A stretch of 64,000 nucleotides of DNA, from assembly GCA_032622095.1 (NCBI GenBank), contig CP136068.1:60842025-60906024 (forward strand), written 5' to 3'. The stretch's first letter is position 1. Every line of letters starts with the position of its first letter. Below, one piece after another: positions 34,023 through 45,404 of this stretch. A program made the translations under genes and the position numbers. The notes under the pieces were generated by a model. That model saw only the letters and a program-made list of their open reading frames with translations. It searched no databases and had not been told where the DNA came from. The DNA is from Siphonodentalium dalli. Lineage: Eukaryota > Mollusca > Scaphopoda > Gadilida > Siphonodentaliidae.

Positions 34023-35757
34023 TTAGCTCAACTTTACTTTGTAAAGTTTGAGCTATTGCCATGGCTTGGTATCCGTCGTGCGTGTGTGTGTGCGTGATTC
34101 GTCAACAATTTCCTTTAGCACGGGCTACAGTTCATACCTTTGGTCCGATTATTATGAAATTTGTCATAGATGTTGACATTGAAATGTAGATGGGAACGAG
34201 TCATTTTGGGGTCATTCGGAATAAAAACATGGTTGCCAGTGGCCATCTTGGATTTCAATATTCAATCCATTAGCACGGGCTACAGGTCGTACTGTTTATC
34301 TGATCATCATGAAATTTGTCATGGATATTAATATTGACATGTAGATGGGAACGAGTAATTTTGGGGTTGTTCGGCCAAAAAACATGGCCACCGGCAGCCA
34401 TCTTAGATTTTACTGTTTGCATGACTAAATTCTTTGGCACGGCCTACAGGTCGTACCTTTGGTCGGATCATCATAAATTTTTTCATGGATGTTAACAATG
34501 ACATGTAGATGGGAACGAGTCAATTTGGCCGCCAGCAGCCATCTTGAATTTTACTCTTTGTATGACTAAATCCTTTAGCACGGGTTTCAGGTCGTACATT
34601 TAGTCTGATCATCATAAAATTTGTTATGGTTGTTAACAATGACATGTAGATGGGAACGAGTCATTTTGGGGGTCATTCAGCCAAAAAACATGGCTGCCAG
34701 CAGCCATCTTGAATTTTACTCTTTGTATGACTTAATCCTTTAGCACGGGCTACAGGTCGTACCTTTAGTCTGATCATCATAAAATTTGTCATGGATGTTA
34801 ATATTGACATGTAGATGGGAACGAGTCATTTTGGGGGTCATTCGGCCAAAAAACATGGCCGCCAGCAGCCATCTTGGATTTTACTCTTTGTATGACTAAA
34901 TCCTTTAACACGGGCCTACAGGTCGTACCTTTAGTCTGATCATCATGAAATTTGTCATGGCTGTTGAAATTGGAATGTACATGGGAACGAGTCATTTTGG
35001 GGTCATTCGGACAAAAAACATGGCCGCCAGCAGCCATCTTGGATTTTACTCTTTGTATGACTTAATCCTTTAGCACGGGCTACAGGTCATACTTTTAGTC
35101 TGATCGTCATGAAATTTGTCATGGCTGTTGAAATTGTAATGTACATGGGAACGAGTCATTTTGGGGTCATTCGGACAAAAAACATGGCCACCAGTGGCCA
35201 TCTTGGATTTCAAAATTCAATCCATTAGTACGGGCTACAGGTCGTACTGTTCATCTGATCATCATGAAATTTGTCATGGATGTTAATATTGACATGTAGA
35301 TGGGAAACAAGTAATTTTGGGGTCATTTGGCCAAAAATCATGGCCGCCAGCAGCCATCTTGGATTTTACTCTTTGTATGACTAAATCCTTTGGCATGGGC
35401 TACAGGTCGTACCTTTGGTCGGATCATAATGAAATTTGTCTTGACTTTTGACATTGACATGTAGATGGGAACGAGTCATTTTGGGGTTAACCGGCATTAA
35501 AACATGGCTGCCAGTGGCCATCTTGGATTCTACTCATTGCATGACTAAAGCTATCAAATGTTTTTGAATTGTTGGAAAACATAGCCGCCAGCAACCATCT
35601 TAGATTTTACTTTTATATACATGTATATATATATCTCTTCATGTTGATAAACTAGTATTAGACATTCAACTTTCCACATTCCTAATCACTCCATCGACTG
35701 TAACACATTAAATTATTCCCTTTCCAAGTTGAGCTACAGTGTCATTGACACTTTCAT
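34023..35757 (+). mobile_element. Family 1 element, full length
   Basis: Intact 5' hairpin, CGTGTGTGTGTGCGTG, about nine units of both types, and an intact 3' end (CCAAGTTGAGCTACAGTGTC, TTGACACTTTCAT). The 3'-most partial unit has 'AGCTATCAAATGTTTTTGAA' and 'CATGTTGATAAACTAGTATT', the usual passage from core to tail in this family. Confidence 0.87.
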
Positions 35758-35977
35758 AATTCTGGGTGTTGATCAGTATAATAATGGATGAGGTTAAGGG
35801 ATAATGATCATTAATTTTAATTCTGGGTGTCGAGCAGTATAATAATGGATGAGGTTAAGGGATAATGATCATTAATTTTAATTCTGGATGTCAAGCAGTA
35901 TAATAATGGATGAGGTTAAGGGATAATGATCATTTATTTTAATTCTGGGTGTCGAGCAGTATAATAATGGATGAGGT
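35758..35977 (+). repeat. Tandem repeat, 60-bp unit, about 3.7 copies
   Basis: The unit contains 'AATTCTGGGTGTCGAGCAGT', 'ATAATAATGGATGAGGTTAA' and 'GGGATAATGATCATTAATTT'. Copies differ by only one to three bases, so the array is young. It starts exactly at the 3' end of the family 1 element. Confidence 0.9.
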
Positions 35978-36100
35978 TCGAAAATTAAGTGGGCCTTTAA
36001 ATAATTACTTCCACTTCATTTTCTATATTATTCTGCCATTGATTTCTGAAATGATTTTATATATATATGTATTTAAATTAAAAAGGGTAATTACAAGCAG

Positions 36101-36470
36101 AAGTGAACATTGAGTGTAGGTATTACGTCACACCAACATGTGACATCGTACGGCAATGTCACTTTAATGTTCCTAATATTTAATGAAATTAACATGAGAC
36201 ATCGTACAGCAATGTCACTTTAATGTTCCCAATATTTAATGAAATTAACATGCGACATCGTACAGCAATGTCACTTTAATGTTCCCAATATTTAATGAAA
36301 TTAACAGCAACATGCGACATCGTACAGCAATGTCACTTTAATGTTCACAATATTTAATGAAATTAACAGCAACATGTGACATCGTACAGCAATGTCACTT
36401 TAATGTTCCCAATATTTAATGATATTTACAGCAACATGCGACATCGTCACTTTAATGTTCCCAACATGCA
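36101..36470 (+). repeat. Tandem repeat, about 60-65-bp unit, six copies
   Basis: The unit contains 'ACATGCGACATCGTACAGCA', 'ATGTCACTTTAATGTTCCCA' and 'ATATTTAATGAAATTAACAG'. Some units carry an extra AGCA. GACAT and ATGTC flank the centre, so every unit can fold into a small hairpin. Confidence 0.9.
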
Positions 36471-36604
36471 TTCTTAGGTTTAACAAACTTTTTTTTTATA
36501 TATATATTTTTATCCCACATGGTTGTTATTAATAACAAGACAGGTTTTATTAATCACTAAAGCTACAGGTAGTCGAAAACATGTTTATGGACCTTCAGAT
36601 TTCT

Positions 36605-37921
36605 TTAGCTCAACTTTACTTTGTAAAGTTTGAGCTATTGCCATGGCTTTGTCGTCCGGCGTCCGTGTGTCCGTGTGCGCGTGTGTGCGTAAGGCGTCAA
36701 CAATACAGGCTACAGGTCGTACCTTTGATCGGATCATTATGAAATTTGTCATAGCTGTTGACATCAACATTTGTACCGGAATTATTCATTTTGGGGTCAT
36801 TCGGAAAAAAAACATGGCCGCCAGCGGCCATCTTAGATTTCAAAATTCAATCCATTAGCACGGGCTACAGGCCGTACTATTCGTCTGATTGTCATGAAAT
36901 TTGTCATGGATGTTAATATTGACATGTAGATGGGAACGAGTAATTTTGGGGTCATTCGGCCCAAAAACATGGCCGCCAGCAGCCATCTTGGATTTTACTC
37001 TTTGTATGACTAAATTCTTTAGCACGGGCTACAGATCGTACTTTTAGTCTGATCATCATAAAATTTGTCAAGAATCTTAATAATGACATGTAGATGGGAA
37101 CGAGTCATTTTGGGGTCATTCGGACAAAAAACATGGCCGCCAGTGGCCATCTTTGTTTTCAAAATTTAATCCATTAGCACGGGCTACAGGTCGTACTGTT
37201 TGTCTGATCGTCATGAAATTTGACATGGATGTTAATATTGACATGTAGATGGGAACGAGTCATTTTGGGGTCATTTGGTGAAAAAACATGGCCGCCAGCA
37301 GCCATCTTGGATTTTACTCTTTGTATGACTAAATTCTTTAGCACGGGCTACAGATCGTACTTTTAGTCTGATCATCATAAAATTTGTCAAGAATGTTAAT
37401 AATGACATGTAGATGGGAACGAGTCATTTTGGGGTCATTCGGCCAAAAAACATGGCCGCCAGCAGGCATCTTTGAATTTACTCTTTGTATGACTAAATCC
37501 TTTAGCACGGGCTACAGGTCGTACCTTTAGTCCGATCATCATAAAATTAGTCATGGATGTTAATGGGAACGAGTAATTTTGGGGTCATTCGGCCCAAAAA
37601 CATGGTCGCCAGCAGCCATCTTGGATTTTACTCTTTGTATGACTAAATTCTTTAGCATGGGCTACAGGTCGTACCTTTAGTCTGATCGTCATAAAATTTG
37701 TCATGGATGTTAACGATGACATGTAGATGGGAACGACTCATTTTTGGGTTATTCGGCCGAAAACATGGCCGCCAGCAGCCATCTTGGATTTTACTTTTCT
37801 CTTCATGTCTATAAACTAGTATTAGACATTCAACTTTCCACATTCCTAATCGCTCCATTGACTGTAATACATTAAATTATTCCCTTTCCAAGTTGAGCTA
37901 CAGTGTCATTGACACTTTCAT
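36605..37921 (+). mobile_element. Family 1 element, full length
   Basis: Intact 5' hairpin followed by CTTTGTCGTCCGGCGTCCGT, about seven units, and an intact 3' hairpin end. The head (GCGTCAACAATACAGG, then 'GACATCAACATTTG') matches the truncated copy at 22731, so these two form a subfamily. Confidence 0.87.
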
Positions 37922-38900
37922 TCCATGATACGAGAAATCTAATCTTGTGATTTAAATATGGTAAAATTTGTGCCGTTTGAGTCAGGGGTGTACGGAAGGG
38001 GAGAGTGGCAACAAAATTTATAAAACCTTTCAAGGCCGATTTCCACCAAATTCTTCTCCATGATATCGAGAAATCTAATTGTGTGATGTAAAGATTGAAA
38101 AGTGGTGCCTTTTGAGTCAGGGGTGCACAGAAGGGGAAAGGGGCACCAAAATTTATCAAACTTTTTAGCGCCGAAATTCCCCCAAATTAATACACATTCT
38201 TCTCCATGATACGAGAAATATAATCATGTGATGTGAAGACGCCAAGTTGGTGCCGTTTGGATGAAAGATGGAGGGGTCACTTAATTTGATAAGAATGTAT
38301 TTGGTTGCTGATTATCATCAAACTTATACATTATCATCTTCATGACATCAGGAGCATAACGATGTATCTTAAAGCTGTCATAAGTAGCGTGTGAATTAAA
38401 TATGTCAAATTGTGATTTAAAGATGGCAAAAGTGTTGCCATTTGAGTCAGGGGTGCAATGAAGGGGAGAGTGATGCCAAAACTGTTTTCAGCGCCGATTT
38501 CCACCAGATGGATACAAATTCTTCTCCACCATATTTATACATAAAATCATCTCCATGATATCAGGAGTCTTTAATAATCGTGTGGTTGAAATACGCCAAA
38601 TTGTCGACGTTTATTTTAGAGATGGGGGCACTATATTTGATACAAATTTGTTTGTTGCTGATTTCCTCCAATTTTATATATATTCATCTTCATAATGAGT
38701 AGAGATGTCATAGTGGCGCCACTTGAGTCAAGGATATAGCAGGAGGGACAACATCTATAGAAATATATTTAGCGCAAATTTCCACCAAATTCATACACAT
38801 TATTCTCCAATGATACGAGGAATAAAATTGTGTGGACCCGTTGAAGACGCCAAAGTTGGTGCCTACATTTGCAACTGTCGGGGTCTGTCCGTGTCACATA
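37922..38900. repeat. Diverged tandem array, about 150-170-bp units
   Basis: Five to six old units with 'CATGATACGAGAAATCTAAT', 'GTGATTTAAATATGG', 'GTGCCGTTTGAGTCAGGGGT', 'GAAGGGGAGAGTGGC' and 'GCCGATTTCCACCAAATTC'. No end hairpins are seen. The unit logic (target phrase, then 'gtgccnttTGAGTCAGGGGTG') is unlike the other families. Confidence 0.7.
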
Positions 38901-39600
38901 TACCTTCATGTTGGCCATCTATATGGCACCAAAGGGATTAACACGTGTAACTTTTTACGAGCAAGATAATGGTGTAGGTTAAATATTTCTAAAAAAGATG
39001 GTGTTTGTTTCAAGTACAAAAAAAGGGGATTTCCCCAGACTGATACAATTTAATCTCCATTATATGGTGTTGTTCGGGTCAGGAGTGCACAGAGGGCACT
39101 AGTCCAACAAATTAGACGATTCGGATTAAGACCTATTTTAATATTTGGACATTTATGTGGCCTTAATCCCTCATCGTCCAACAAAGGGCATGAAAACTTT
39201 GAACGCTACGAAGCCGCAAGATTTATGTGGCAAGGGCATGCCCCTTTAACTTACACTGTTCACGTCCAATGACACAAATAAAACCATAAATAAAAAACAC
39301 ATACCTGTTGTTGGAATGTTTAGTATTATGACTGAACTAACTAGAATATTTTTTGTCACTATTAATCCATTAAAATTTGATCAGAATACACACGTCAGAA
39401 ATATCAACATCGTCTGCGTGAGCGATTACGCGCCGTATTGAGATTACGCTCATGCGTAAAGGATCAGAAATCATGGACATTTTTTAGGCCACACCAAACT
39501 TATTTCGCAGTTTCATTGTTCCAGACCACGTAGTAGCAGGCTGATTTTTGTAGACATTATGGGATCTATATCCTTATAATTTTTTGGAGTGAATGATTTT
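38901..39600. other. Intronic stretch without recognisable genes
   Basis: Ordinary intron sequence. I see no repeat or ORF that I can support. Confidence 0.5.
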
Positions 39601-39604
39601 TGTT

Positions 39605-40020
39605 CACATCTATATATTAAGTATATATAATAATGCATATCATTTATATAGCGCTTAATCCTTGGTGTAGCTCTAAGCGCTTACATTATTACCCCAGCTG
39701 TTTTTTATGAGTAATGCCGAGTCTTGTGCCTGCTGCATTTTACAGGCGCTTCACTAGAGCGGCTTACGGATACCCAACAACCAGGTACCTATTTCTCGTC
39801 TAGGTACGACGAAGCGAGCACAGTACAAGTGACCTTGCCCAAGGGTCAGAACCTGGCGCGAGATTTGAAACAGCGTGTGGCTATATATAGCACACACACC
39901 GCTCAATTCGGCCAAGCCACTGTTGTGGAGACAATAGTCCACCGAGCGAGGCGCGAACTCACGCCGGTGCATTAACACCATTACAAGTCCGACACTCTAC
40001 CCACTGGGCTACCACATCCA
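39605..40020 (-). mobile_element. tRNA-Thr-derived SINE
   Basis: Read on the minus strand, the head has an A box TAGCCCAGTGGG (40000-40011), the anticodon-loop-like CTTGTAAT as in tRNA-Thr(TGT), and a B box GTGAGTTCGCGCC (39950-39962). The body follows with CCTTGGGCAAGGTCAC and AATAGGTACCTGGTTG. The 3' part ends in TTAAGCGCTATATAAATG plus an AT-rich tail. This is the layout of the widespread invertebrate tRNA-SINEs. The head is not a working tRNA: the acceptor stem does not pair. A second 'AAGCGCTAGATAAA' in + orientation sits just outside at 40030, possibly the tail of an older SINE. Confidence 0.75.
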
Positions 40021-41345
40021 CATATGTAATAAGCGCTAGATAAAAACGCTAACTGGCTGTCAAGCCACATTCAGTACAAAGACGCAAGGAAAGCTATAGT
40101 GGATGGGTGTCAAAGTAGGCCTTCAGTTTCAACAATTGGAAAGTTTATGCCTAACATGTTGAATTTGTTTTGATATGCGAGTATTACTGTGGTCATATAT
40201 TTAATGTGAAATTTGTAGTAATAAATCGAGATATATATAAACACATATATATATATATATATATCATCGTCGTCGAAATTGCTAGAAGTTTCATAGCAGA
40301 CGTCTAAATGCGATTTTGGGCGCAATTTATTACCGGATGCCACGTGGTCTTGTATTTTATACACATAAAAAAACGAGCTTCGCTTTGATAATTGAGAATG
40401 ACACAGCTACGAAAATGCATATATGTATACGAGTTCAATTATTCTATATAATTTGTAGCCACCACACAGATGTGATAACTGTAAGCTCTGTGTGCGCACA
40501 GATACGATTTTAGTCGAGCGACTGAATATGATTGGCTACTTCCAATAAATAGTACGACTCGATTGTAGAAAATCAAAATTATATTGATTCTTTGCGAGGC
40601 CGATCGTGCGACAAAATGTCCTGCGATTTTCCACCGCACACGCTACGATTTTACCTATATATAGCCTATAATATAGGCCTAACCGGTGCCCGATATTTGT
40701 CGTACGATATATATCGCATCGTACGCGTGTGCGGCGCGCTTAAGGCATGTTTAGGTTTTCCGTATCAATAATAATATTATATGTCGGCCGGTCTATTGCC
40801 AATTGTGTAATTTCCAATTTAACACAGTCAGGCAAATATTTTCGGTACGGTAGCGTATGTACAGGTACATACTTCAATTTATCTCCAAGTTTTACAATAT
40901 ACGTTTAAACACGTACACATATTCGCCGTATTAATGACCATATATTCTTTTAAACATATAATAGGATGACCATACTTACCATTACCACTGTAGAAAACAT
41001 TAACACAACTGTTTATTTGAACGTTGATTTACCGTTTTCTCATTTTACTGGAAAAAGCGGTAATAATCGGTAACCATCGGAACGGCAGGATTTTTTTCTC
41101 GATGTCGATTATAAACAGACAAACGAAAATATAGTCAAAGTGCCATTTCAGTTAATCTGTTTATCACTAGAAATGTGTTGGTTTTATGCCAAAATATCGA
41201 ACATAGACCTATATAATCCGGCTTTTGGTGACAATTTGGTCATAGTTTTCGACTTGTGAACATTTCATGGGGCAGGTGGTCGTTGAATTCATCGATTACA
41301 ACTGATTTACTTACACGAAAATCCACAGTAATACGAATATAATCC
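40021..41345. other. Intronic stretch without recognisable genes
   Basis: AT-rich, with an (AT)n run at 40243-40264. 40490-40740 has several CGATTTTA/TCGTACGA phrases that look like an old repeat, but I cannot bound it. Confidence 0.5.
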
Positions 41346-41658
41346 ACATAAGTGACTAATAATAATAACTATTACCCATGCATATCATACTCTTGTCGAA
41401 TCTTGACATACCGGAAAGCTTGAAAGACCAACTATGACTCCTCTCCCCTCCTTTGAAGTAATATTCATGTGGAACATCTGATAGCCATCCACCGAGTAAA
41501 GTGCAACAGGTAAGGTCTCTTTGAGATTTTTGACTTGCTTTAGTATTGATAATTATGTCATAGTTTCCCTCCTTGATCATGTGTCACAGCTCATTTAGTT
41601 TGTTGAGAACACTGTCTGCATTTAAGAGTAAAATCTTCAGTCCTTCCACCTTGTGCAT
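41346..41658 (-). pseudogene. LINE ORF2 start: AP-type endonuclease N-terminal part
   Basis: Starts at the ATG at 41658, 42 nt after the stop of the previous ORF. It reads MHKVEGLKILLLNADSVLNK, then a stop, then EGNYDIIINTK. After a frameshift it continues YSVDGYQMFHMNITSKEGRG. The 'N..SVLNK..EL' start and 'GY.MFH.NI.SKEGRG' block are typical of the endonuclease-exonuclease-phosphatase domain that nicks target DNA for LINE insertion. It carries one in-frame stop and at least one frameshift, and is cut off before the catalytic C-terminal half and the RT. Confidence 0.75.
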
Positions 41659-41699
41659 TGTGTGCTTTGTGCTTTTTACATATTGTCTTCTTGGTGGCT

Positions 41700-42586
41700 T
41701 CACTCCAATTCCTTCTTCTTCACTTTTTTCAGTGTCCAAGGAGGGCCCGGACTTGGAAGAACCATTCTGTTGATTCTGATGTTCTCTTCTTGGCCTCCTC
41801 GATACACTTTTTTCCTTTCTTCTCTATCTGCTTTGCACAGATCATTTGTGAATGGTGCCCTCTACTTCATCTCCTTTAACTTTGCACCAGCTTTCAGTGC
41901 TCTATCTTTCACTGCTTGCTCTTTGTATGTCACTCTGAGTTGACGTTGATTATCCTTTTCTTGGCTTTTCTTTCCCAGTCGGATAATATGTTTTATAGTA
42001 TCCACTGTGTGTTCCTCTACTTCTAGTCAATCGCAGAGATCACTGTATTTCTCCAAATCCTCCTCCCTTGCTGTTTGTACTGTCCTCGGCTTCAGATTCT
42101 TCAATATTGAAGACGATTATATTCTTTTTCCTCAACTGGTTGTCTGCTTCAAACTTCCTATGTGCTTTAATTGCCTCATTTATTTCTTTTCTTACGAGGT
42201 ATTTTTAGCAGCCTCTGCTCCATTTTGCACTTCTCCAGTTTATTCTCTGTCATTTTCTTTTTTTTCTATCCTGCTCATTCTTTGCTGTATTTGTGACATT
42301 TCTTCTTCAATAACATCCTGCCTTATATCCATTTTGATAATTCTTCCTAAGAATCATTCTTCCTAATATCTTCTGTGTTCCTTCATTACAGCTCCTGCAG
42401 TACCAATGGATAGTAGAATTTTCTTCTGAGCTCTGGATTTCTAGGAAAGCCAGCACTTCTTTAGGCACCTGTTGACATTTGGCGTGAAACCACATGATCC
42501 TTCCCATCTTTGGCCACTGGCTTATTACAGCTTCCAAACTGGGCTACTACTGTACTAGTATCCATGTCTTTCTTTCCCCGAGGCAT
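41700..42586 (-). pseudogene. LINE ORF1: PHD finger, coiled coil and RNA-binding-like region
   Basis: Starts at the ATG at 42586 (MPRGKKDMDTSTVVAQ). The PHD-type zinc finger follows with a frame change: C-x2-KPVAKDGKD, then WFHAKCQQVPKEVLAFLE and IHWYCRSCNEGTQKILG. Next come a K/R/E-rich coiled-coil stretch, NIIVFNIEESEAEDS, DTIKHIIRLGKKSQEKD, QLRVTYKEQAVKDRALKAG and APFTNDLCKADREERKKV, and a stop at 41700. This order is that of LINE ORF1 nucleic-acid-binding proteins. At least three frame breaks or stops are present. Confidence 0.75.
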
Positions 42587-42769
42587 TTTATTTTCTGTCT
42601 TCTGGTTTATGAACTTGTACGGGGAGGCAGAGCAATCTCTATCTCACCTGTATACGCTTCCTTCTTCAATAAATCTAAATCTTCTGACTTCAAAAATAGT
42701 TATTTGTTATAAGGGGAGGCAGAGCAATCCATATTTCACCCTTTCCTTCTCTGGTAGTAGATTTAGATT

Positions 42770-43249
42770 TTATTGATGTATTTTCCTAATAAGCTTGTAT
42801 AGACGCCACAACCATAGCCTGTTTGTGTCTTTGTTCAGGTGAATTCCATCAATTGTCGTATTCCGATAATCTGTTTTCTTCCTGATCCTGCCTTTGTGTT
42901 TTGTGCTGAAAACCTGGTCTTGACTAATCTTGGGTAATCTTTCACGGTTGATATATCCAATTTCACTGTTCAGTTCTTCGATTTTTTCCTCAAGGATTTT
43001 GTCTGCTTATTTGTCACCTTCTTCTTTTCTGCTATATTTGGCATTCCATATGCTGGTTGAATAATACGGGCATTCTAGGAAGAATACTCTTGCATTTTTA
43101 TTTGCCGATACAATTTCTCTCTTCAGCTCCCTGTATTTGTCAATGATATTTTGGATCACACAGTCTATCCTGAGGTCCACTCTTCTATTTTGTATTTTTG
43201 TCAACTCGCAAGTACCAAACCACACTATGACAATAGGGTGGGTTCTTTT
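42770..43249 (-). pseudogene. LINE esterase ORF, central and C-terminal part
   Basis: Contains the block III-like WFGTCELT, then VDLRIDCVIQNIIDKYRELK, ARVFFLECPYYS, one in-frame stop (43007), NSEIGYINRERLPKISQDQV and the catalytic Asp-x-x-His block TIDGIHLNKDTNRLWLWRL. It ends at TAA 42770-42772. Together with the block I serine (VCDSKGR near 45440) the Ser/Asp/His residues of an SGNH esterase are all readable. The gap to the PHD ORF is 183 nt, so in this element the esterase is a separate upstream ORF, unless that gap is itself the result of decay. Confidence 0.75.
43092..43249. repeat. 158-bp direct repeat, copy 1
   Basis: Starts GCATTTTTATTTGCCGATAC and ends GGTGGGTTCTTTT. It matches copy 2 at 44219-44376 with two differences that I can see (T/C in CTGTAT[T/C]GTC and A/G in ACC[A/G]CACTATG). 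It is a piece of the LINE esterase ORF. Confidence 0.92.
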
Positions 43250-44218
43250 GCTACAAAACATCACACCCTTCTTATTGTCATATGTCAACCAGCAAGGTCT
43301 GTTCATCGTCCATTCGTCTCTAAAAGCATGTTTCGTCAACAGAGAGCCCAATGTCTGAACATTAGAAGTCATTTCGTATGTCTGTTAGAGGACAGTCAGT
43401 CTATAGAAGGCACTGTCTGTCTTTGACCGAAAAAGTCAGTCAGTTTTTTTGTCTTCACTGGGCGTTCTGGTGTGGCATTCCGTAGCTTGCGTTTGTTACT
43501 CATTGTAGAAATTGTGAATGATGGATACTATTCCGATCCGCCTATTAATTGGACATTACAAAAACACTCCATAAAACAACAGCGGTATCACTGTTTCACT
43601 CAGGTCGGTGAAATGAACAATGCCATGGTTGAAGAACTTTAATAATTTATTGTTTCAACCTATAAAGAAAAGAAAACTAGTATTACAATGATGCAGAGTG
43701 ATGCAGAGTGAAGTGAAGACCACATGAATGCGACATAGTTAATACATTAAATGCAACGAAAATGCGACATGATACCTACCGAACATGACACAACAAAACT
43801 GAGAAATTGTAGTAACATACTTATGATAAATATATACAGAAACCGCCGCAAGACAACATGGATATAACAAAAAGGGCTGATAAATATATCACATGGAAAT
43901 GGCCTCATTATAACAACACACCTCACTTGCGAATGCATGAGGCAATTACATACATATACCACAAAAATGCCAATATCTCACACGCAAATGGCTACATTAC
44001 TAAAACATACAAAAGAGCACCTCACACACAACTATATGTACATGATAGAGCAGGGAGTGAGAAAGTAGTAAAGGGGGTATAAAGCACAAAGTCGAGAGTA
44101 AGATAAAGAAGAAATGATAGGGGTAAATTAATATACATGTTATGAGTACAATCACTTACACAATAGCGGGCATTTGACCGAGAGCGTTCATTGGTAAAGT
44201 TCCGGAAGAATAGTAGCA
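43250..44218 (-). mobile_element. 969-bp insert carrying the N-terminal part of a hAT/TTF-type zinc-finger protein
   Basis: On the minus strand, a non-coding leader is followed by an ATG at 43503 with MSNKRKLRNATPERPVKTKK and LTDFFGQRQ, then a stop (43396-43398). A second frame has KHAFRDEWTMNRPCWLTYDN then KKGVMFCS. The 'W..PWL.YD....MFC' pattern is that of TTF-type zinc fingers found before hAT-family transposases and their domesticated relatives. The zinc finger is cut at MFCS, where the frame runs directly into the LINE esterase. The family call is by pattern only. Confidence 0.5.
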
Positions 44219-44376
44219 GCATTTTTATTTGCCGATACAATTTCTCTCTTCAGCTCCCTGTATTCGTCAATGATATTTTGGATCACACAGTCTATCCTGA
44301 GGTCCACTCTTCTATTTTGTATTTTTGTCAACTCGCAAGTACCAAACCGCACTATGACAATAGGGTGGGTTCTTTT
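44219..44376. repeat. 158-bp direct repeat, copy 2
   Basis: Same LINE esterase segment as 43092-43249, here joined to the upstream esterase part (GARASELKELGRKIEAKI at 44377-44433). Confidence 0.92.
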
Positions 44377-44433
44377 TCTAATCTTTGCTTCTATTTTCCT
44401 TCCCAGCTCTTTCAATTCCGAAGCTCTGGCACC

Positions 44434-45401
44434 TTTTTATACGCCCTTTTGAAAAAAAGGCCGTATTATTGTATTGGTCCATCCGTCCGGGCGTCCGGGC
44501 GTCCGTCCGTCCGTTAACCTGTTGTCCGGATGATAACTTTAGTTAGAGTGAACCAAAATTAGTAAAATTTGGTATGTGGGTTTATTAGCCGAAAAGTAAG
44601 TTCAAGTTCAAATTTGGGTTCCGCCCGCCAATTTTCACCGGAGTTATGCCCCTTATTTAACGTTTTTTGACTTAGAAAATCCTTGAAATTTGTTGTCCGG
44701 ATGATAACTTTAGTTTAGTTTATCGGAATGAATCCAAATTTGGTATATTACTTTCTCCCACCAAAACACAGGTCAAGTTGGAACTTGGGTTTTGTCCGAC
44801 CATTTTTGGCAGAGTTATGCCCCTTTTTCGACTCAGAAAATTCAGTTTTTCTTATGTTTTTTGGTTTCCGGATGATAACTCGATTTTGGAATGTTTATAC
44901 ACAAAACCCGTATTTTTGTGGATTACATATATCGAAATACAGCTCAAGTCCGAATTTCGTTTTAATCCGATAATTTTTGCGAGAGTTATGGCCCCTTTTT
45001 TGACGTAATTTGACTTAGAAAATCCATGAAATTTGTTGTCCGGATGATAACTTTAGTTAGAGTGAACCGATTTCAATCAAATTTGGTATGTGGGTTTATT
45101 AGGAGAAAAGACAGCTCAAGTTCGAATTTGGGTTCTGTCCGCCAATTTTCACCGGAGTTATGCCCCTTATTTGACGTAATTTGACTTAGAAAATCCCTGA
45201 AATTTGTTGTCCGCATGATAACTTTACTAGAGCTTATCGGATTCAATGATAATTTGGTATATTACTTTCTCCCACCGAAACACAGGTCAAGTTCAAATTT
45301 GAGTTCCGTCCACCAATTTTTACCAGAGTTATGCCCCTTTTTTACCAGTTTCCGCCGACCCAAGAGAGGGCGTATATTGCACGCCCAGCGTAGCTCTTGT
45401 T
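44434..45401 (+). mobile_element. Hairpin-led tandem element family 3, full length, inside the LINE
   Basis: The 5' end TTTTTATACGCCCTTTTG pairs with AAAAAAAGGCCGTATTAT, followed by GTCCGGGCGTCCGTCCGTCC. About five units follow, with 'GTTGTCCGGATGATAACTTT', 'AAATTTGGTATGTGGG', 'CAAGTTCGAATTTGGGTTC' and 'CCGGAGTTATGCCCCTT'. The 3' end is GGGCGTATATTGCACGCCC (hairpin), then AGCGTAGCTCTTGTTC. It splits the LINE esterase between KSKSFL (minus, upstream) and GARASEL (downstream), which fixes its ends to within a few bases. Confidence 0.88.
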
Positions 45402-45404
45402 CAA

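Noticed and set aside
36101-36470. CRISPR-like array
   Set aside because: Units are contiguous without variable spacers, and the sequence is clearly eukaryotic intron.
39950-40011. A tRNA-Thr gene
   Set aside because: A and B boxes are present, but the acceptor and anticodon stems do not pair and SINE body sequence follows, so it is a SINE head and not a gene.
41573-42776. Several + strand frames over 41.5-42.8 kb
   Set aside because: Antisense of the LINE ORFs; the minus-strand reading gives recognisable domains and the + strand does not.
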